Shown in pieces: positions 55,288 through 64,000 of a stretch of DNA of 64,000 nucleotides. The notes under the pieces are model-generated. The model saw nothing but the letters and a program-made list of their open reading frames with translations. It made no database searches and was not told the origin of the DNA. The stretch comes from a candidate division WOR-3 bacterium (GTDB taxonomy: Bacteria; Hydrothermota; Hydrothermia; Hydrothermales; JAJRUZ01), in assembly GCA_039803925.1 (NCBI GenBank), contig JBDRZL010000009.1:1-64000 (forward strand), in the 5' to 3' direction. Made by a program: the position numbers and the translations under genes. Positions within the stretch are counted from its first letter, which is position 1, and every line of letters starts with the position of its first letter.

Positions 55288-56034
55288 TCAAATTTTTATT
55301 TCATGAAATAAAAACGGGATAATTACTTTTTTATCCGTATTATTTTGGAAGTATTTTTTTAATTTTTTTCTATCCATAACAGGATAAAGATGAATTAAGT
55401 ATGTTTTATGAGGATAAATATCATTTATTAATTTTAAAACTTTTTGAGGATTCATGTGGTTTTCAATATCAATGGGTACAGAGCATTCTGTTATTAAAAT
55501 ATCAACTTTTTTCATAATATCCCTATAGGTTTTATCATAATCAGTATCACCTGTATAAACAATTTTTTTACCCTTTAAATTTAAAATATAGCCAATACTC
55601 TCAGCCCTGTGTTTTGTTTTGAAAGTTTCTATTTTTATGTTTTTAAATTTAAATTCTTTTCCGGGTTTTAATTCCTCAATTTTTAATTTATAGCTTTTGG
55701 GTTCAAGTTGTTTTTCAAATAATTTAAAAATATCTTCCATTAATCCTTTAAATCCAGATGGTCCAAAAAGAAAAAATTCTTTTTTCCTTGGGTCTGCTTC
55801 GTACCTGAAGGCAAATAAAAGAGGAATAATACCTATTATGTGGTCTATATGAAAATGGGTGAGGAAAATTGCATCTATATCATTTATCCTTATATTTTTT
55901 CTTATAAGATTTTTCATTATTCCTTCACCAAAATCAAAAATAATTTTTGTATTTTTATATTCAACAAATAAAGAACTTGGAGAGTTATTTTTTTCTGGAA
56001 TACCCGTTCCAGTTCCAAGAAATATTATTCTCAT
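55288..56034 (-). CDS. RNase Z-like metallo-beta-lactamase-fold hydrolase
   Basis: In this 248-residue protein the metal site is THFHIDH (59-65), with further ligands in YTGDTDYD and a C-terminal HLYP. The N-terminal FLGTGTGIPEKNNSPSS is characteristic of RNase Z/ElaC. It is shorter than canonical RNase Z (about 300), lacking a recognisable exosite arm, so tRNA 3' processing is likely but not certain. A useful context is that tRNA-Pro here lacks an encoded CCA. A TATCAT sits six bases before its ATG and no ribosome site is visible. Confidence 0.8.
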   Translation of the reverse strand: MRIIFLGTGTGIPEKNNSPSSLFVEYKNTKIIFDFGEGIMKNLIRKNIRINDIDAIFLTHFHIDHIIGIIPLLFAFRYEADPRKKEFFLFGPSGFKGLMEDIFKLFEKQLEPKSYKLKIEELKPGKEFKFKNIKIETFKTKHRAESIGYILNLKGKKIVYTGDTDYDKTYRDIMKKVDILITECSVPIDIENHMNPQKVLKLINDIYPHKTYLIHLYPVMDRKKLKKYFQNNTDKKVIIPFLFHEIKI

Positions 56035-56072
56035 TTATTTATGATACTTGAATACCTTATTATTTTTAAACT

Positions 56073-57092
56073 ATGAATAAAATAGTTGATTTAAGAAGCG
56101 ATACTGTAACAAAACCAACCCCTGAAATGTATGAGGCAATTAAGAATGCTCCACTTGGAGATGATGTTTTATCAGATGACCCCACAGTTAAGGAACTTGA
56201 AAAACTTGCAGCAGAGAAAACAGGTTTTGAATCCGCTCTTTTTGTCCCTTCAGGCACAATGGGAAATGCTATAGCCTGTAAGGTATGGACAAAGGAAGGA
56301 AGTGAGGTAATATTAGAGGAAATGTGCCACATATATAACTTTGAAGTGGCTCATCTTGCTGAAATTTCAAGAGTTCTTCCAAGACCTTTAAAAAGCAAAA
56401 GAGGCTACATTGATCCTGATGATATTAAAAGAAACATAAAAAAGGAAGGATTGCATACACCTGGAACTTCCCTTATCTGTCTTGAAAATACCCATAACTA
56501 CTGGGGTGGAAAGGTTTTGACCCCTGAGTATTTAGAAGAAGTAAAGGAAATTGCTGAAAATTATAAAATACCCGTCCACCTTGATGGTGCAAGAATCTTT
56601 AATGCGGCAGTTTTTTTAAAAAGGGATGTTAAGGAATTTACTAAATATATTGATTCCTTGATGTTCTGTCTTTCTAAGGGTCTTTCCTGTCCCATTGGTT
56701 CTGTCCTCTGTGGTAGTAAGGAATTTATAGAAAAGGCAAGGAGAGTAAGAAAACTTTTAGGTGGTGGAATGAGGCAGGTGGGAATAATTGCTGCTTGTGG
56801 AATAGTTGCCTTAAATAAAATGATAGATAGACTTGAAGAAGACCATAAAAATGCAAAAAAGCTTGCTGAAGGTCTTGCAGAAATATCCTGGATAAAGATA
56901 AATCCAGAAGATGTTGAAACCAATATTGTTATTGTTAATACAGAAAGAAATGAGGAAGAAATATGTAAAAGAATGAGAGAAAAAGGTGTTTTAGCTCTTC
57001 CCTTTGGTAAAAACAGAATAAGATTTGTGACTCACAAGGATGTTTCTTCCTCTGATATTGAGTATGCCCTTTCAGTTATAAGGAGTATTTGA
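56073..57092 (+). CDS. ltaE: Low-specificity L-threonine aldolase
   Basis: This 339-residue PLP enzyme cleaves threonine or allo-threonine to glycine and acetaldehyde. It begins VDLRSDTVTKPTPEMYEA, followed by GDDVLSDDPTV, FVPSGTMGN and the Lys-containing SLMFCLSKGLSCPIGS. It opens a plus-strand operon with purF and kdsB. No ribosome site precedes the ATG, and a -10-like TATTAT/TATTTT lies 6-9 bases upstream. Confidence 0.95.
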   Translation: MNKIVDLRSDTVTKPTPEMYEAIKNAPLGDDVLSDDPTVKELEKLAAEKTGFESALFVPSGTMGNAIACKVWTKEGSEVILEEMCHIYNFEVAHLAEISRVLPRPLKSKRGYIDPDDIKRNIKKEGLHTPGTSLICLENTHNYWGGKVLTPEYLEEVKEIAENYKIPVHLDGARIFNAAVFLKRDVKEFTKYIDSLMFCLSKGLSCPIGSVLCGSKEFIEKARRVRKLLGGGMRQVGIIAACGIVALNKMIDRLEEDHKNAKKLAEGLAEISWIKINPEDVETNIVIVNTERNEEEICKRMREKGVLALPFGKNRIRFVTHKDVSSSDIEYALSVIRSI

Positions 57093-57093
57093 T

Positions 57094-58428
57094 ATGTGTG
57101 GAATAATAGGTTATTTAGAAAAAAAAGAAAGAAAGGATTTAGGCGAAGTTGCTTATATTTCCCTTGAAATGCTTCAGCACAGAGGTCAGGATGCAGCAGG
57201 TATATATACTTTTGAAGGGAATTTAATAAAGGGGCAAGGTTCAGTTGACCAGGTTTTTAGGAGGGAAGTTATAAAGAGTATAGAGGGAAGGGGTTTTATA
57301 GGGCAGACAAGGTATCCAACTACAAAAACAAAAGAAGAAGCTCAGCCAATTGAATATGAATCCCTTGCTATGGTTCATAATGGCCATATTTATAATGTTT
57401 CGGAAATTATTGAAAAATTTGGAAACCCAGGTTTTGAATCAGGAATAGATATTATTGCTTTTTTTTCAATATTTAAAAAGGAAAAGGATATTTTAAAATT
57501 TTCAGAAAGCTCTTTAAAAAATTTAAAAGGTGGCTATTCTCTTCTTGGAATTTTTAAAGATAAATATTTATTTGCCTTAAGGGACCCCTACGGCATAAGA
57601 CCACTTTTTTATTCCTATGATGAAAATAGAATAGCTATCACTTCTGAAACAATTGTTCTTGAAAAACTTGGATTTAACGAATTTTTTGAACTTAAAAGGG
57701 GCAATCTTTTAATGATTGATAAAGATTTAAATATTAAAGAATATGAACATGTTGAAAAAGAAAATAAATTCTGTTCCTTTGAGATTGTTTATTTTTCAAG
57801 AACAACCTCAAAATATAAAGGTAAACAGATTTTTGAATACAGGGAAGAACTCGGTAAGGTTTTATGTAACCTATTTCTTGAATCTCACAAGAATTTTGAT
57901 TTTAAGGATACAATAATTTCTCCTGTTCCTGAAACATCAAGGGCAGCAGCTGAGGGATTTTTTAAAAGATTGAAAGAAAAGGGTATAGAAATTCCCCTTG
58001 TGGATGTTCTTGAAAAACATAGATACGGGGGAAGGAATTTTATAAAGCCTTCTGAGGAAATAAGAAGAAGAGAGGTCTTCTATACCTTAACACCAATTGA
58101 AAAAAATGTGAGAAATAAAAAGATTATTTTGATTGATGATAGTATTGTAAGGGGAACAACATCCAGTAAGATGGTTAAATTATTGAGGGAAAAGGGAGCA
58201 AAAGAAATTCACCTTGCCATTACATTTCCACCTATAAGATATTCCTGTTTTTATGGAATTGATACCCCCACAAGAGAAGAACTGATCGCTTCCTTTAAGA
58301 GTGTAGAAGAAGTAGGTAGGGAAATAGGTGTAGATACTTTAACATATATGACACTTGAAGGTTTAAAGAAAGTTCTTGGTAATGAAATCTGTTATGCTTG
58401 TCATGATGGTTCTTATGTAAATATTTGA
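57094..58428 (+). CDS. purF: Amidophosphoribosyltransferase
   Basis: This 444-residue first enzyme of purine synthesis makes phosphoribosylamine. The class II glutaminase nucleophile is Cys2 (MCGIIGYL), with MLQHRGQDAAGIYT and MVHNGHIYN. The PRPP loop is LIDDSIVRGTTSSKM near 350. Slightly shorter than usual. It follows ltaE by one base; kdsB begins immediately after its stop. Confidence 0.96.
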   Translation: MCGIIGYLEKKERKDLGEVAYISLEMLQHRGQDAAGIYTFEGNLIKGQGSVDQVFRREVIKSIEGRGFIGQTRYPTTKTKEEAQPIEYESLAMVHNGHIYNVSEIIEKFGNPGFESGIDIIAFFSIFKKEKDILKFSESSLKNLKGGYSLLGIFKDKYLFALRDPYGIRPLFYSYDENRIAITSETIVLEKLGFNEFFELKRGNLLMIDKDLNIKEYEHVEKENKFCSFEIVYFSRTTSKYKGKQIFEYREELGKVLCNLFLESHKNFDFKDTIISPVPETSRAAAEGFFKRLKEKGIEIPLVDVLEKHRYGGRNFIKPSEEIRRREVFYTLTPIEKNVRNKKIILIDDSIVRGTTSSKMVKLLREKGAKEIHLAITFPPIRYSCFYGIDTPTREELIASFKSVEEVGREIGVDTLTYMTLEGLKKVLGNEICYACHDGSYVNI

Positions 58429-59157
58429 ATGAAGCTTGTAATTGCGATACCCTCAAGATATTCTTCAAAAAGGTTTCCTGGAAAACCTCTTGCACTTATA
58501 AAAGGAAAACCGATGATTGAATGGGTTTATGAAAAAGCAAAAAAGGCAAAAGAAGTTCTTGAAAATTCCTTTGACTTGATTGAAATAATTATAGCAACTG
58601 ATGATGAAAGGATAAAAAAAGTTTGTGAAAAATTTAATGCAAAAGTTATTATGACAGATTCTTCAATTCCTTCAGGAACAGATAGAATATATCATGCAAC
58701 AAAGAATATGAATTATGATTATATAATGAATTTACAGGGAGATGAACCTACAATTTATGAAAAGGACCTTATAAGGTTGATAGAAGAAACAGTAAAAAAT
58801 AATTATCCTTCAGCAACACTTATTTATAAAACAAATGAAAGTATTGAAAGCCCTGATACAGTTAAAGTTGTAATTGATAGGGAAGGTAAGGCACTTTATT
58901 TTTCAAGGGCAAAAATTCCTTATGGAAGGGATTTTAAACCTCCCTTTTATTTAAAGCATATAGGAGTTTATATTTACAGGAAGGATATATTAGAAAAATT
59001 TGTTAATTTAAAGGAAAGTTATCTTGAAAGTGTGGAAAAGCTTGAGCAACTAAGATTACTTGAAAATGGAATTCCCATCTATTGCATTTTTGCAGAAAGA
59101 GATACTGTGCCTGTTGATAGAAAGGAGGATATAGAAGAAGCTGAGAAATTTTTATGA
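58429..59157 (+). CDS. kdsB: 3-deoxy-manno-octulosonate cytidylyltransferase
   Basis: This 242-residue enzyme activates KDO as CMP-KDO for lipopolysaccharide core synthesis. It shows IAIPSRYSSKRFPGKPL, TDSSIPSGTDRIYHA and NLQGDEP. Its presence argues for an outer membrane containing LPS. It overlaps the radical SAM gene by 4 bases. Confidence 0.95.
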   Translation: MKLVIAIPSRYSSKRFPGKPLALIKGKPMIEWVYEKAKKAKEVLENSFDLIEIIIATDDERIKKVCEKFNAKVIMTDSSIPSGTDRIYHATKNMNYDYIMNLQGDEPTIYEKDLIRLIEETVKNNYPSATLIYKTNESIESPDTVKVVIDREGKALYFSRAKIPYGRDFKPPFYLKHIGVYIYRKDILEKFVNLKESYLESVEKLEQLRLLENGIPIYCIFAERDTVPVDRKEDIEEAEKFL

Positions 59158-60194
59158 GATGTGAAATATGTAAAAAAAATTTTGATTATATTCCTTTAAT
59201 TTTAAGAATATGTAAAAATTGTTTGATTAATAATTTTGAAAATATAAAGGATAAATTAATTTCTATTCATAAAAAATCAAGGGAAAAATATGAACTTTCT
59301 TTTCCTGATAAAAAGGAAGGCATCAAGTGTTTTTTATGTGCAAGGGAGTGTATCTTGGGTGAGAATGAGAAGGGATTCTGTGGTTTGAGAATGGTTAAGG
59401 ATAAAAAAATTTTAAATTTCTGTAAACATGATGAAGGTTTTTTTAAATTTTATTATGATCCACTTCCTACAAACTGTGTTGCTGACTTTGTTTGTTCAGG
59501 GCATAAGGCTTATGGTAAATATAATTTAGCGGTATTTTATGAAACCTGTTCCTTAAATTGTTTATTTTGTCAGAATTATCATTTTAGATTTACAAAGCCC
59601 TGGAAAGAGAGACCTTCTTCTTATGTTGAACTTGTGAAGGCTTTAAACCCTGATGTTTACTGTATTTGTTTTTTTGGTGGTGATCCGACAACGCAAGGTA
59701 TTCATTCTTTAAAGCTTGCTGAGGAAGCTATTAAAATGGGAAAAGTTGTTTGTTTCGAATCAAATGGAATGTGGAACAGGAAAATACTCAAAAGGGTTTT
59801 AGATGTTGTTAAAAAAAGTGGAGGAATTTTAAAGTTTGATATTAAAGCTTTTTCACCTGAAGTTTATTTTGCTTTAACAGGAAGTGATGGTAAAAAGGTC
59901 TTTGAAAATTTTGAGTTTTCAGTAAATTATCTTAAAGAGTTTTCTTCAAAACATTTATGTGTATCAACTCTTATGGTTCCCGGTTATCTGGATGATTATG
60001 AAATTTCAAAAATTGCAGAGTTTATAGCTAAACTTAATCCAGAAATTCCCTATGCTTTACTTGCTTTTGCCCCACATTTTGAAATGAATGATGTAAGGCA
60101 GAATTATAAGAGGGAGGCAGAAAGATTTTATGAAATAGCAAAAGAAAAGGGACTTAAAAATGTAAGAATAGGTAATGTTTTTCTATTAAAATAG
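59154..60194 (+). CDS. Radical SAM protein of the pyruvate formate-lyase-activase-like group
   Basis: In this 346-residue protein an N-terminal zinc-finger-like segment (CEIC and CKNC, later CFLCARECILG) precedes the radical SAM core. The core has CSLNCLFCQN (Cys-x3-Cys-x2-Cys for the SAM [4Fe-4S]) and the FFGGDPT glycine motif. It resembles the PflA/AmrS-like family whose substrates are often unknown. No obvious partner protein is adjacent. It ends convergently, overlapping the next gene's stop by 9 bases. Confidence 0.88.
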   Translation: MRCEICKKNFDYIPLILRICKNCLINNFENIKDKLISIHKKSREKYELSFPDKKEGIKCFLCARECILGENEKGFCGLRMVKDKKILNFCKHDEGFFKFYYDPLPTNCVADFVCSGHKAYGKYNLAVFYETCSLNCLFCQNYHFRFTKPWKERPSSYVELVKALNPDVYCICFFGGDPTTQGIHSLKLAEEAIKMGKVVCFESNGMWNRKILKRVLDVVKKSGGILKFDIKAFSPEVYFALTGSDGKKVFENFEFSVNYLKEFSSKHLCVSTLMVPGYLDDYEISKIAEFIAKLNPEIPYALLAFAPHFEMNDVRQNYKREAERFYEIAKEKGLKNVRIGNVFLLK

Positions 60195-62303
60195 GAAAAT
60201 CCATTTTACCTTTACACCTCCTATTCTTTCCAGATTTGAGAATTTTTGATTCTCATAGTTAAAGGAATGGTTATAAACCAAAAAGATCTTTGATTTTGGT
60301 TTTACCTCATAAGTGTAGTAAATTGAAGTTCTCAAATAGGTAAGTTTAGTTTTTTCCTTTTCAAATAATAAAGCAGGATTGAGATAAAATGTTAAATTCA
60401 TAAAGGGAGTAAAGTTATAAGTTAAATAAATTTTGTTACTTGTTAAAGTTTGAATATAGGAATTTCTTTCATCAAATTCAGTCCATCCGTTTGTTTCAAT
60501 TGAAAAATTAAATCTTCCTGTTGCTGGAAGTTCGAATCCAAAATAGGGTGTTAATGTATAGGCAAGATAGTTTCTTATATAATTCCAGTCATAGTTATAG
60601 TTTGTTCCAAAATAAAAGGTTATCTGTGTAAAATTGAAATTTATATTGAACCTAAGTGATTTGTATATGAATTCTGTATCTTTTTCAAAGGCTTTTCCTG
60701 TTCCTATGCTTAAATAAATCCAAGTATTTGGATTTCTTAAACCGATATTATTTTCGATAAAAAATAGATTAGAATTTCCCCTTTCTATACCTTCTTTAAG
60801 ATAAAAGTAAACTGCTGATAGAGAATAATTAGAAATTATGCCTCTTTTATTAAATTTTAAATAAACTGGTCCAAAAAGAAAACTCCTGTCACCAGGATAA
60901 AAATTCTGGTACCCCATTTCGCTTATATCAATGTAATTATTAACATATTTTCCACTTAAAATTAAAACATAGTTTTCCTTAATGAAGATATTTCCTCCTG
61001 AACTGAGTAAGAAACCTATCCTTCCTTTTCCTTTTAAAGTAGAGATGGCCTGGTATGCTAACTGATTTCTTTGCCATCTTATTGCTCCATCAATATCACC
61101 TCCTAAGTAGTATTCATTTTTTTCAAGATTTTTCATGTAAGTAATCAAAAATCCTGATTCGGAATTAACTAAAAAATATCTTTTAAGTCTTAAAACATTC
61201 CAGAGGGTTTGATATGAAGTATCAAAGTCTCCATTTTTTCTTCCTGTTAAAACACTTAATATTCCTGTTTCATAAATATTTGATTTAAATGTATATTTAA
61301 GACCGCTCAATATTGGAACTTCACCTGTTCCATCAAGCATCTTTCTTCCTATTCTTCTTGAATAGAATATTTTTGCAGGTGAATAGAACCCCCAGTGTCC
61401 AGATCCTGAGGGTTCAAAAATGTTTTTTCCCTCAATAAAAAATGGTCTTCTTTCAGGATAATAGATTTCATATTTACTGAAAGACATTGTAAATGGGTCT
61501 GATTCAATTTCTGCAAAATCAGGTAAAACTGCTAAATTTAAAGTATGATTTTCTTTTCTATATAAAATATCTGAACCTATCCATGGGTGAAATTCTCCTT
61601 TTAAATTCTCATCTCTTCTATGATAGTAATCATTTTTAAAAAGACAAACAGGGTAGAATTCAATTCCATAACCTTTAAGAGGTGGGTTAATATTTTTTAA
61701 AAGACCAAATTTTGAAACTCTTAAATCTTCTTTCTGGTCAGGTAAAATGTAATAATTTACTTCCTTTGTTTTATAAAATTCTGTTTTAACCTGAAATCCC
61801 CATTCATTTTTATCCTTTGAAAAATTAATTGTTTTAAATGGAATTTTTATTTCAGAAATATAGATATATTCTCCCTTTTCATTTTTTATAATTTTACTTA
61901 CATTTTCCCAGACTGAATCCCATGAGTCGTCAAAGTTTCTTCCATCCTGTGTTAATATACCATCCTGTCTTTTACCATCAAGGTATATAGCAAAATAGTA
62001 AGCATTAACCTTTGATAAAAGAGGGTCAATATAAATACTTATTTTATCCTTTTTACCTGAAAGTTCTTTTCTTGGTTTTTCTTCTTTATAGTTTATCTTT
62101 ATAAGAAAATAAAGGTTATTTTCATCGTAAATTGATTTAACAGTTGTTTTATATGTAGATGTAGAATCGTAAAAGGGATAGAACATTTTATCAACCATAA
62201 TTGAGTCGGATACTTTCCATATTGAATCAACTTCGCCATCAAATTTTATTCCCTTATCAAAAAACAGGGCATTTAAATTAAAAATTATTAAAAAGATTTC
62301 CAT
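60186..62303 (-). CDS. DUF5916 outer-membrane protein with CBM9-like domain
   Basis: In this 705-residue protein a short signal peptide (MEIFLIIFNLNALFF) is followed by a CBM9-like beta-sandwich (20-200) with the typical GEVDSIWKVSDS opening and YFAIYLDGKRQDG. Residues 200-705 form a DUF5916 beta-barrel (AEIESDPFTMSFSKY, FFIEGKNIF) ending in Phe (WIFLF), as outer-membrane barrels do. Its role is unknown, perhaps transport of oligosaccharides or other large substrates. Confidence 0.85.
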   Translation of the reverse strand: MEIFLIIFNLNALFFDKGIKFDGEVDSIWKVSDSIMVDKMFYPFYDSTSTYKTTVKSIYDENNLYFLIKINYKEEKPRKELSGKKDKISIYIDPLLSKVNAYYFAIYLDGKRQDGILTQDGRNFDDSWDSVWENVSKIIKNEKGEYIYISEIKIPFKTINFSKDKNEWGFQVKTEFYKTKEVNYYILPDQKEDLRVSKFGLLKNINPPLKGYGIEFYPVCLFKNDYYHRRDENLKGEFHPWIGSDILYRKENHTLNLAVLPDFAEIESDPFTMSFSKYEIYYPERRPFFIEGKNIFEPSGSGHWGFYSPAKIFYSRRIGRKMLDGTGEVPILSGLKYTFKSNIYETGILSVLTGRKNGDFDTSYQTLWNVLRLKRYFLVNSESGFLITYMKNLEKNEYYLGGDIDGAIRWQRNQLAYQAISTLKGKGRIGFLLSSGGNIFIKENYVLILSGKYVNNYIDISEMGYQNFYPGDRSFLFGPVYLKFNKRGIISNYSLSAVYFYLKEGIERGNSNLFFIENNIGLRNPNTWIYLSIGTGKAFEKDTEFIYKSLRFNINFNFTQITFYFGTNYNYDWNYIRNYLAYTLTPYFGFELPATGRFNFSIETNGWTEFDERNSYIQTLTSNKIYLTYNFTPFMNLTFYLNPALLFEKEKTKLTYLRTSIYYTYEVKPKSKIFLVYNHSFNYENQKFSNLERIGGVKVKWIFLF

Positions 62304-62370
62304 TTTTGGCTACCTTTTATATAATATAAACGTTTTTTTAAAACTTTTTGTTACTATTTTAAAATAAAAT

Positions 62371-62940
62371 ATGGAATTTTATGAATTGGTTTTGAATAGA
62401 TTCAGTTGCAGGAAATTTAAAGATAAAAGTGTGGAAAGGGAGAAAATTTTAAAATGTATTGATGCTGCGAGACTTGCTCCATCTGCCTGTAATTCTCAAC
62501 CTTGGAGATTTGTTGTTGTGGATGATGAGAAATTAATTAGAGAAATAGCAGAAATTGCTACAAGGGGAATATACGGTGTAATAAATAAATTTTTATTTGA
62601 GGTTCCCTGTATAGTTGTTGTGGTTGCTGACAAAGAGAAATTTATAGCAAGGTTAGGAGCAAGAATTACTGGAACCCAGTATTATCTTATTGATATAGGA
62701 ATATCGAGTGAGCATTTTGTATTGCAAGCTCAGGAACTCGGTTTAGGGACATGTTTTATTGGATACTTTAATGAAAGGGGTATAAAAAAGTTACTGAATA
62801 TACCGAATAAATATAAGGTTCCTCTTTTAATTGCAGTTGGTTATCCAGATGATATATATAAGGAGGAAGAGGTTATAAAGGTTAAACTTAAATCAAGGAA
62901 AAGTTTAGAGGAGATTGTGTCTTTTAATAAATTTGCATAA
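62371..62940 (+). CDS. Nitroreductase-family FMN protein
   Basis: In this 189-residue protein the FMN-contacting RFSCRKFKDK near the start and APSACNSQPWRFVVV are typical of the family, as is the C-terminal GLGTCFIGYFNE. Substrate cannot be deduced. It is monocistronic with no ribosome site; TAAAAT lies five bases before the ATG. The 250 bases that follow hold no convincing gene. Confidence 0.92.
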   Translation: MEFYELVLNRFSCRKFKDKSVEREKILKCIDAARLAPSACNSQPWRFVVVDDEKLIREIAEIATRGIYGVINKFLFEVPCIVVVVADKEKFIARLGARITGTQYYLIDIGISSEHFVLQAQELGLGTCFIGYFNERGIKKLLNIPNKYKVPLLIAVGYPDDIYKEEEVIKVKLKSRKSLEEIVSFNKFA

Positions 62941-63191
62941 AAATGACATTAATTAATTAAACGTAATAGAAAATTAAGAATTCAAGATATAAAAGATAGT
63001 TCAAGCAATTCTACAATTCAAAATTTAAAATTCAATTTCAGTAATCTAATTGAGTTTATGGTAATGAATTCTATCTATTAAATGATGAGTAAAAAAGAAG
63101 ATCCTTCTAAGATGTTCTAAAAAAGTATTATTATTTTTAGGGAAGGTAAAGGAGATAATTCAACAGCTAAATCTCAAGACAAAATAGGAGT

Positions 63192-63941
63192 GTGATTTAC
63201 TCCGGAAGGAAATTAAAGAGAAAGCTCTCCGAGCTCAGGGTAAGTCGTCCTATAAAAAAATGGATTGAAGAAGAAAGATCAAGAGAGATGCTTGTTAGAA
63301 AAGGTGCGGAAAACTTTGTATTATCAAAACTCCTTGCAATTATTTTGAGAATAGGGAAGGCGGGAATGAGTGCTGAAGACCTCGCGAAGATTTTACTTAA
63401 TAGGTATGGTTCCTTAAGAGCATTAGATTCTGTGTCTTTTTCTGAATTATCTAAGATTGAAGGGATTGGTCTTACAAAAGCAGTTCAAATTAAAGCAGCC
63501 TTTGAGCTTTGAAAAAAACTTTTTAAGGAATTAACTCAGACAAAGAAAAAATTAAAAAAACCCGATGATGTTATAAGTTATGTTGCTGAGTATTATGGAC
63601 CATATCTAAGAGATAAAGATAAAGAGTTTTTTTATGTTATACTTCTTGATAATAAAAATGAACCTATAGATAACATTGAAATCAACAAAGATAGTATGAC
63701 TGCTACAGTTTTTGTTCCAAAAGAAATTGTTAAAGAAGCATTATTAAAATCTGCTTCCTCAATTATTCTAGTTCATAATCATCCTTTAGGAAAAACTACA
63801 CCATCACAGGTTGATATTGAGATGACAGAACGTATAATTCAAGCGTGTAATTATGTAGGGATAAAAGTTTTGGATCATATTATTATCGGTAAAAATTTTG
63901 ATCATTTTTACAGTTTTGCAAAGGAGGGTAAGATAAAATGA
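63192..63941 (+). pseudogene. radC: radC interrupted by an in-frame TGA
   Basis: Residues from GTG 63192 to the TGA at 63510-63512 give the helical N-terminal half of RadC (RSREMLVRKGAENF, then SKIEGIGLTKAVQIKAAFEL). The same frame continues after the TGA to 63941 with the JAMM-type domain: ILVHNHPLGKTTPSQVD. The family normally has AFELGRR or similar, so a Gly codon (GGA) has become TGA. No frameshift is needed, and TGA is the ordinary stop in neighbouring genes. Probably a nonsense mutation or consensus error. Confidence 0.85.
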
Positions 63942-63991
63942 ATTCTTATACTGGATGCGGAATTGATGAACTTTCTTATATTTTATCTTAA
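63938..63991 (+). CDS. Tiny ORF coupled to the end of radC
   Basis: ATG at 63938 overlaps the radC stop (ATGA) behind AAGGAGGG ten bases upstream, and the frame encodes 17 residues (MNSYTGCGIDELSYILS) before TAA. The good ribosome site suggests a gene once began here, possibly now truncated. No homology can be judged from so short a peptide. Confidence 0.25.
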   Translation: MNSYTGCGIDELSYILS

Positions 63992-64000
63992 AAAAATTTT

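Noticed and set aside
62941-63191. Possible gene traces between nitroreductase and radC (short frames such as MSKKEDPSKMF)
   Set aside because: All frames are broken by stops within a few dozen codons and no homology is recognisable.
63510-63512. TGA recoded as glycine, as in Gracilibacteria and SR1
   Set aside because: TGA terminates several clear genes in this window (for example pilT and the Trm112-like gene at exact overlap points), so general recoding does not fit.

Overview
This is a low-GC (about 30% by eye), densely packed bacterial segment, almost entirely coding, with genes in long same-strand runs that overlap by 4 bases or lie a few bases apart. Signs of a diderm cell are a KDO cytidylyltransferase (kdsB), outer-membrane beta-barrel proteins, lipoproteins, and two secreted proteases ending in Por/FlgD-type sorting modules. 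Anaerobic metabolism is suggested by pyruvate:ferredoxin oxidoreductase. The mix (gingipain-like C25 protease, SBBP propeller remnant, many TPR proteins, DUF4388/roadblock signalling) fits an uncultured FCB-affiliated lineage such as candidate division WOR-3; that placement is inference from gene content only.

Layout. (1) 1-109 minus: start of a secreted protein behind a consensus promoter. (2) 13943-192 minus: a run of 14 genes (Trm112-like, C25 protease, small ORF, nuoI-J-K-L, TPR/acidic protein, pepQ, efp, accB, pilT, nuoE, nuoF); only part of complex I is here. (3) 14004-21377 plus: holA-like gene, coiled-coil/zinc-ribbon protein, TPR lipoprotein, a coaE-Mut7-C fusion, SpoIID protein and a diguanylate cyclase. 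(4) 29320-21374 minus: STAS protein, SpoIIE-type phosphatase, outer-membrane/TPR protein, TPR protein, subtilase with a large insertion, accC. (5) 29368-31210: THEP1-like NTPase, repeat coiled-coil membrane protein, an SBBP pseudogene cut off at a tRNA-Pro(CGG) gene. (6) 35602-31211 minus: porG, a gltD-porD fusion, porA, porB, divergent from secD-secF.

(7) 35801-46620 plus: secD, secF, a 1112-residue repeat protein, a Cys-motif/TPR protein, cheD, cheB, DUF58 and BatA-like proteins. (8) 56034-46617 minus: an RNase Z-like hydrolase, a DUF4388/roadblock/unknown trio, ruvB, a chemoreceptor with a c-type haem motif, a lipoprotein, gcvT, a PSP1 (RicT-like) protein and a class III aminotransferase. 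(9) 56073-60194 plus: threonine aldolase, purF, kdsB, a radical SAM protein; then a DUF5916 outer-membrane protein (minus), a nitroreductase, and a radC interrupted by one in-frame TGA.

Themes. Envelope and surface functions dominate. Several signalling modules sit without their usual partners: cheD/cheB without cheA/cheR, a haem chemoreceptor, roadblock/DUF4388 proteins, STAS plus PP2C phosphatase, and a GGDEF protein. The most unusual items are the CoaE-Mut7-C fusion, the subtilase with about 320 extra residues between its catalytic Asp and His, the GltD-PorD fusion, the haem-c chemoreceptor beside the DUF4388/roadblock trio, the pseudogene truncated at the tRNA, the radC TGA in place of a glycine, and a recurring arrangement suggesting leaderless transcripts for the first genes of several operons.
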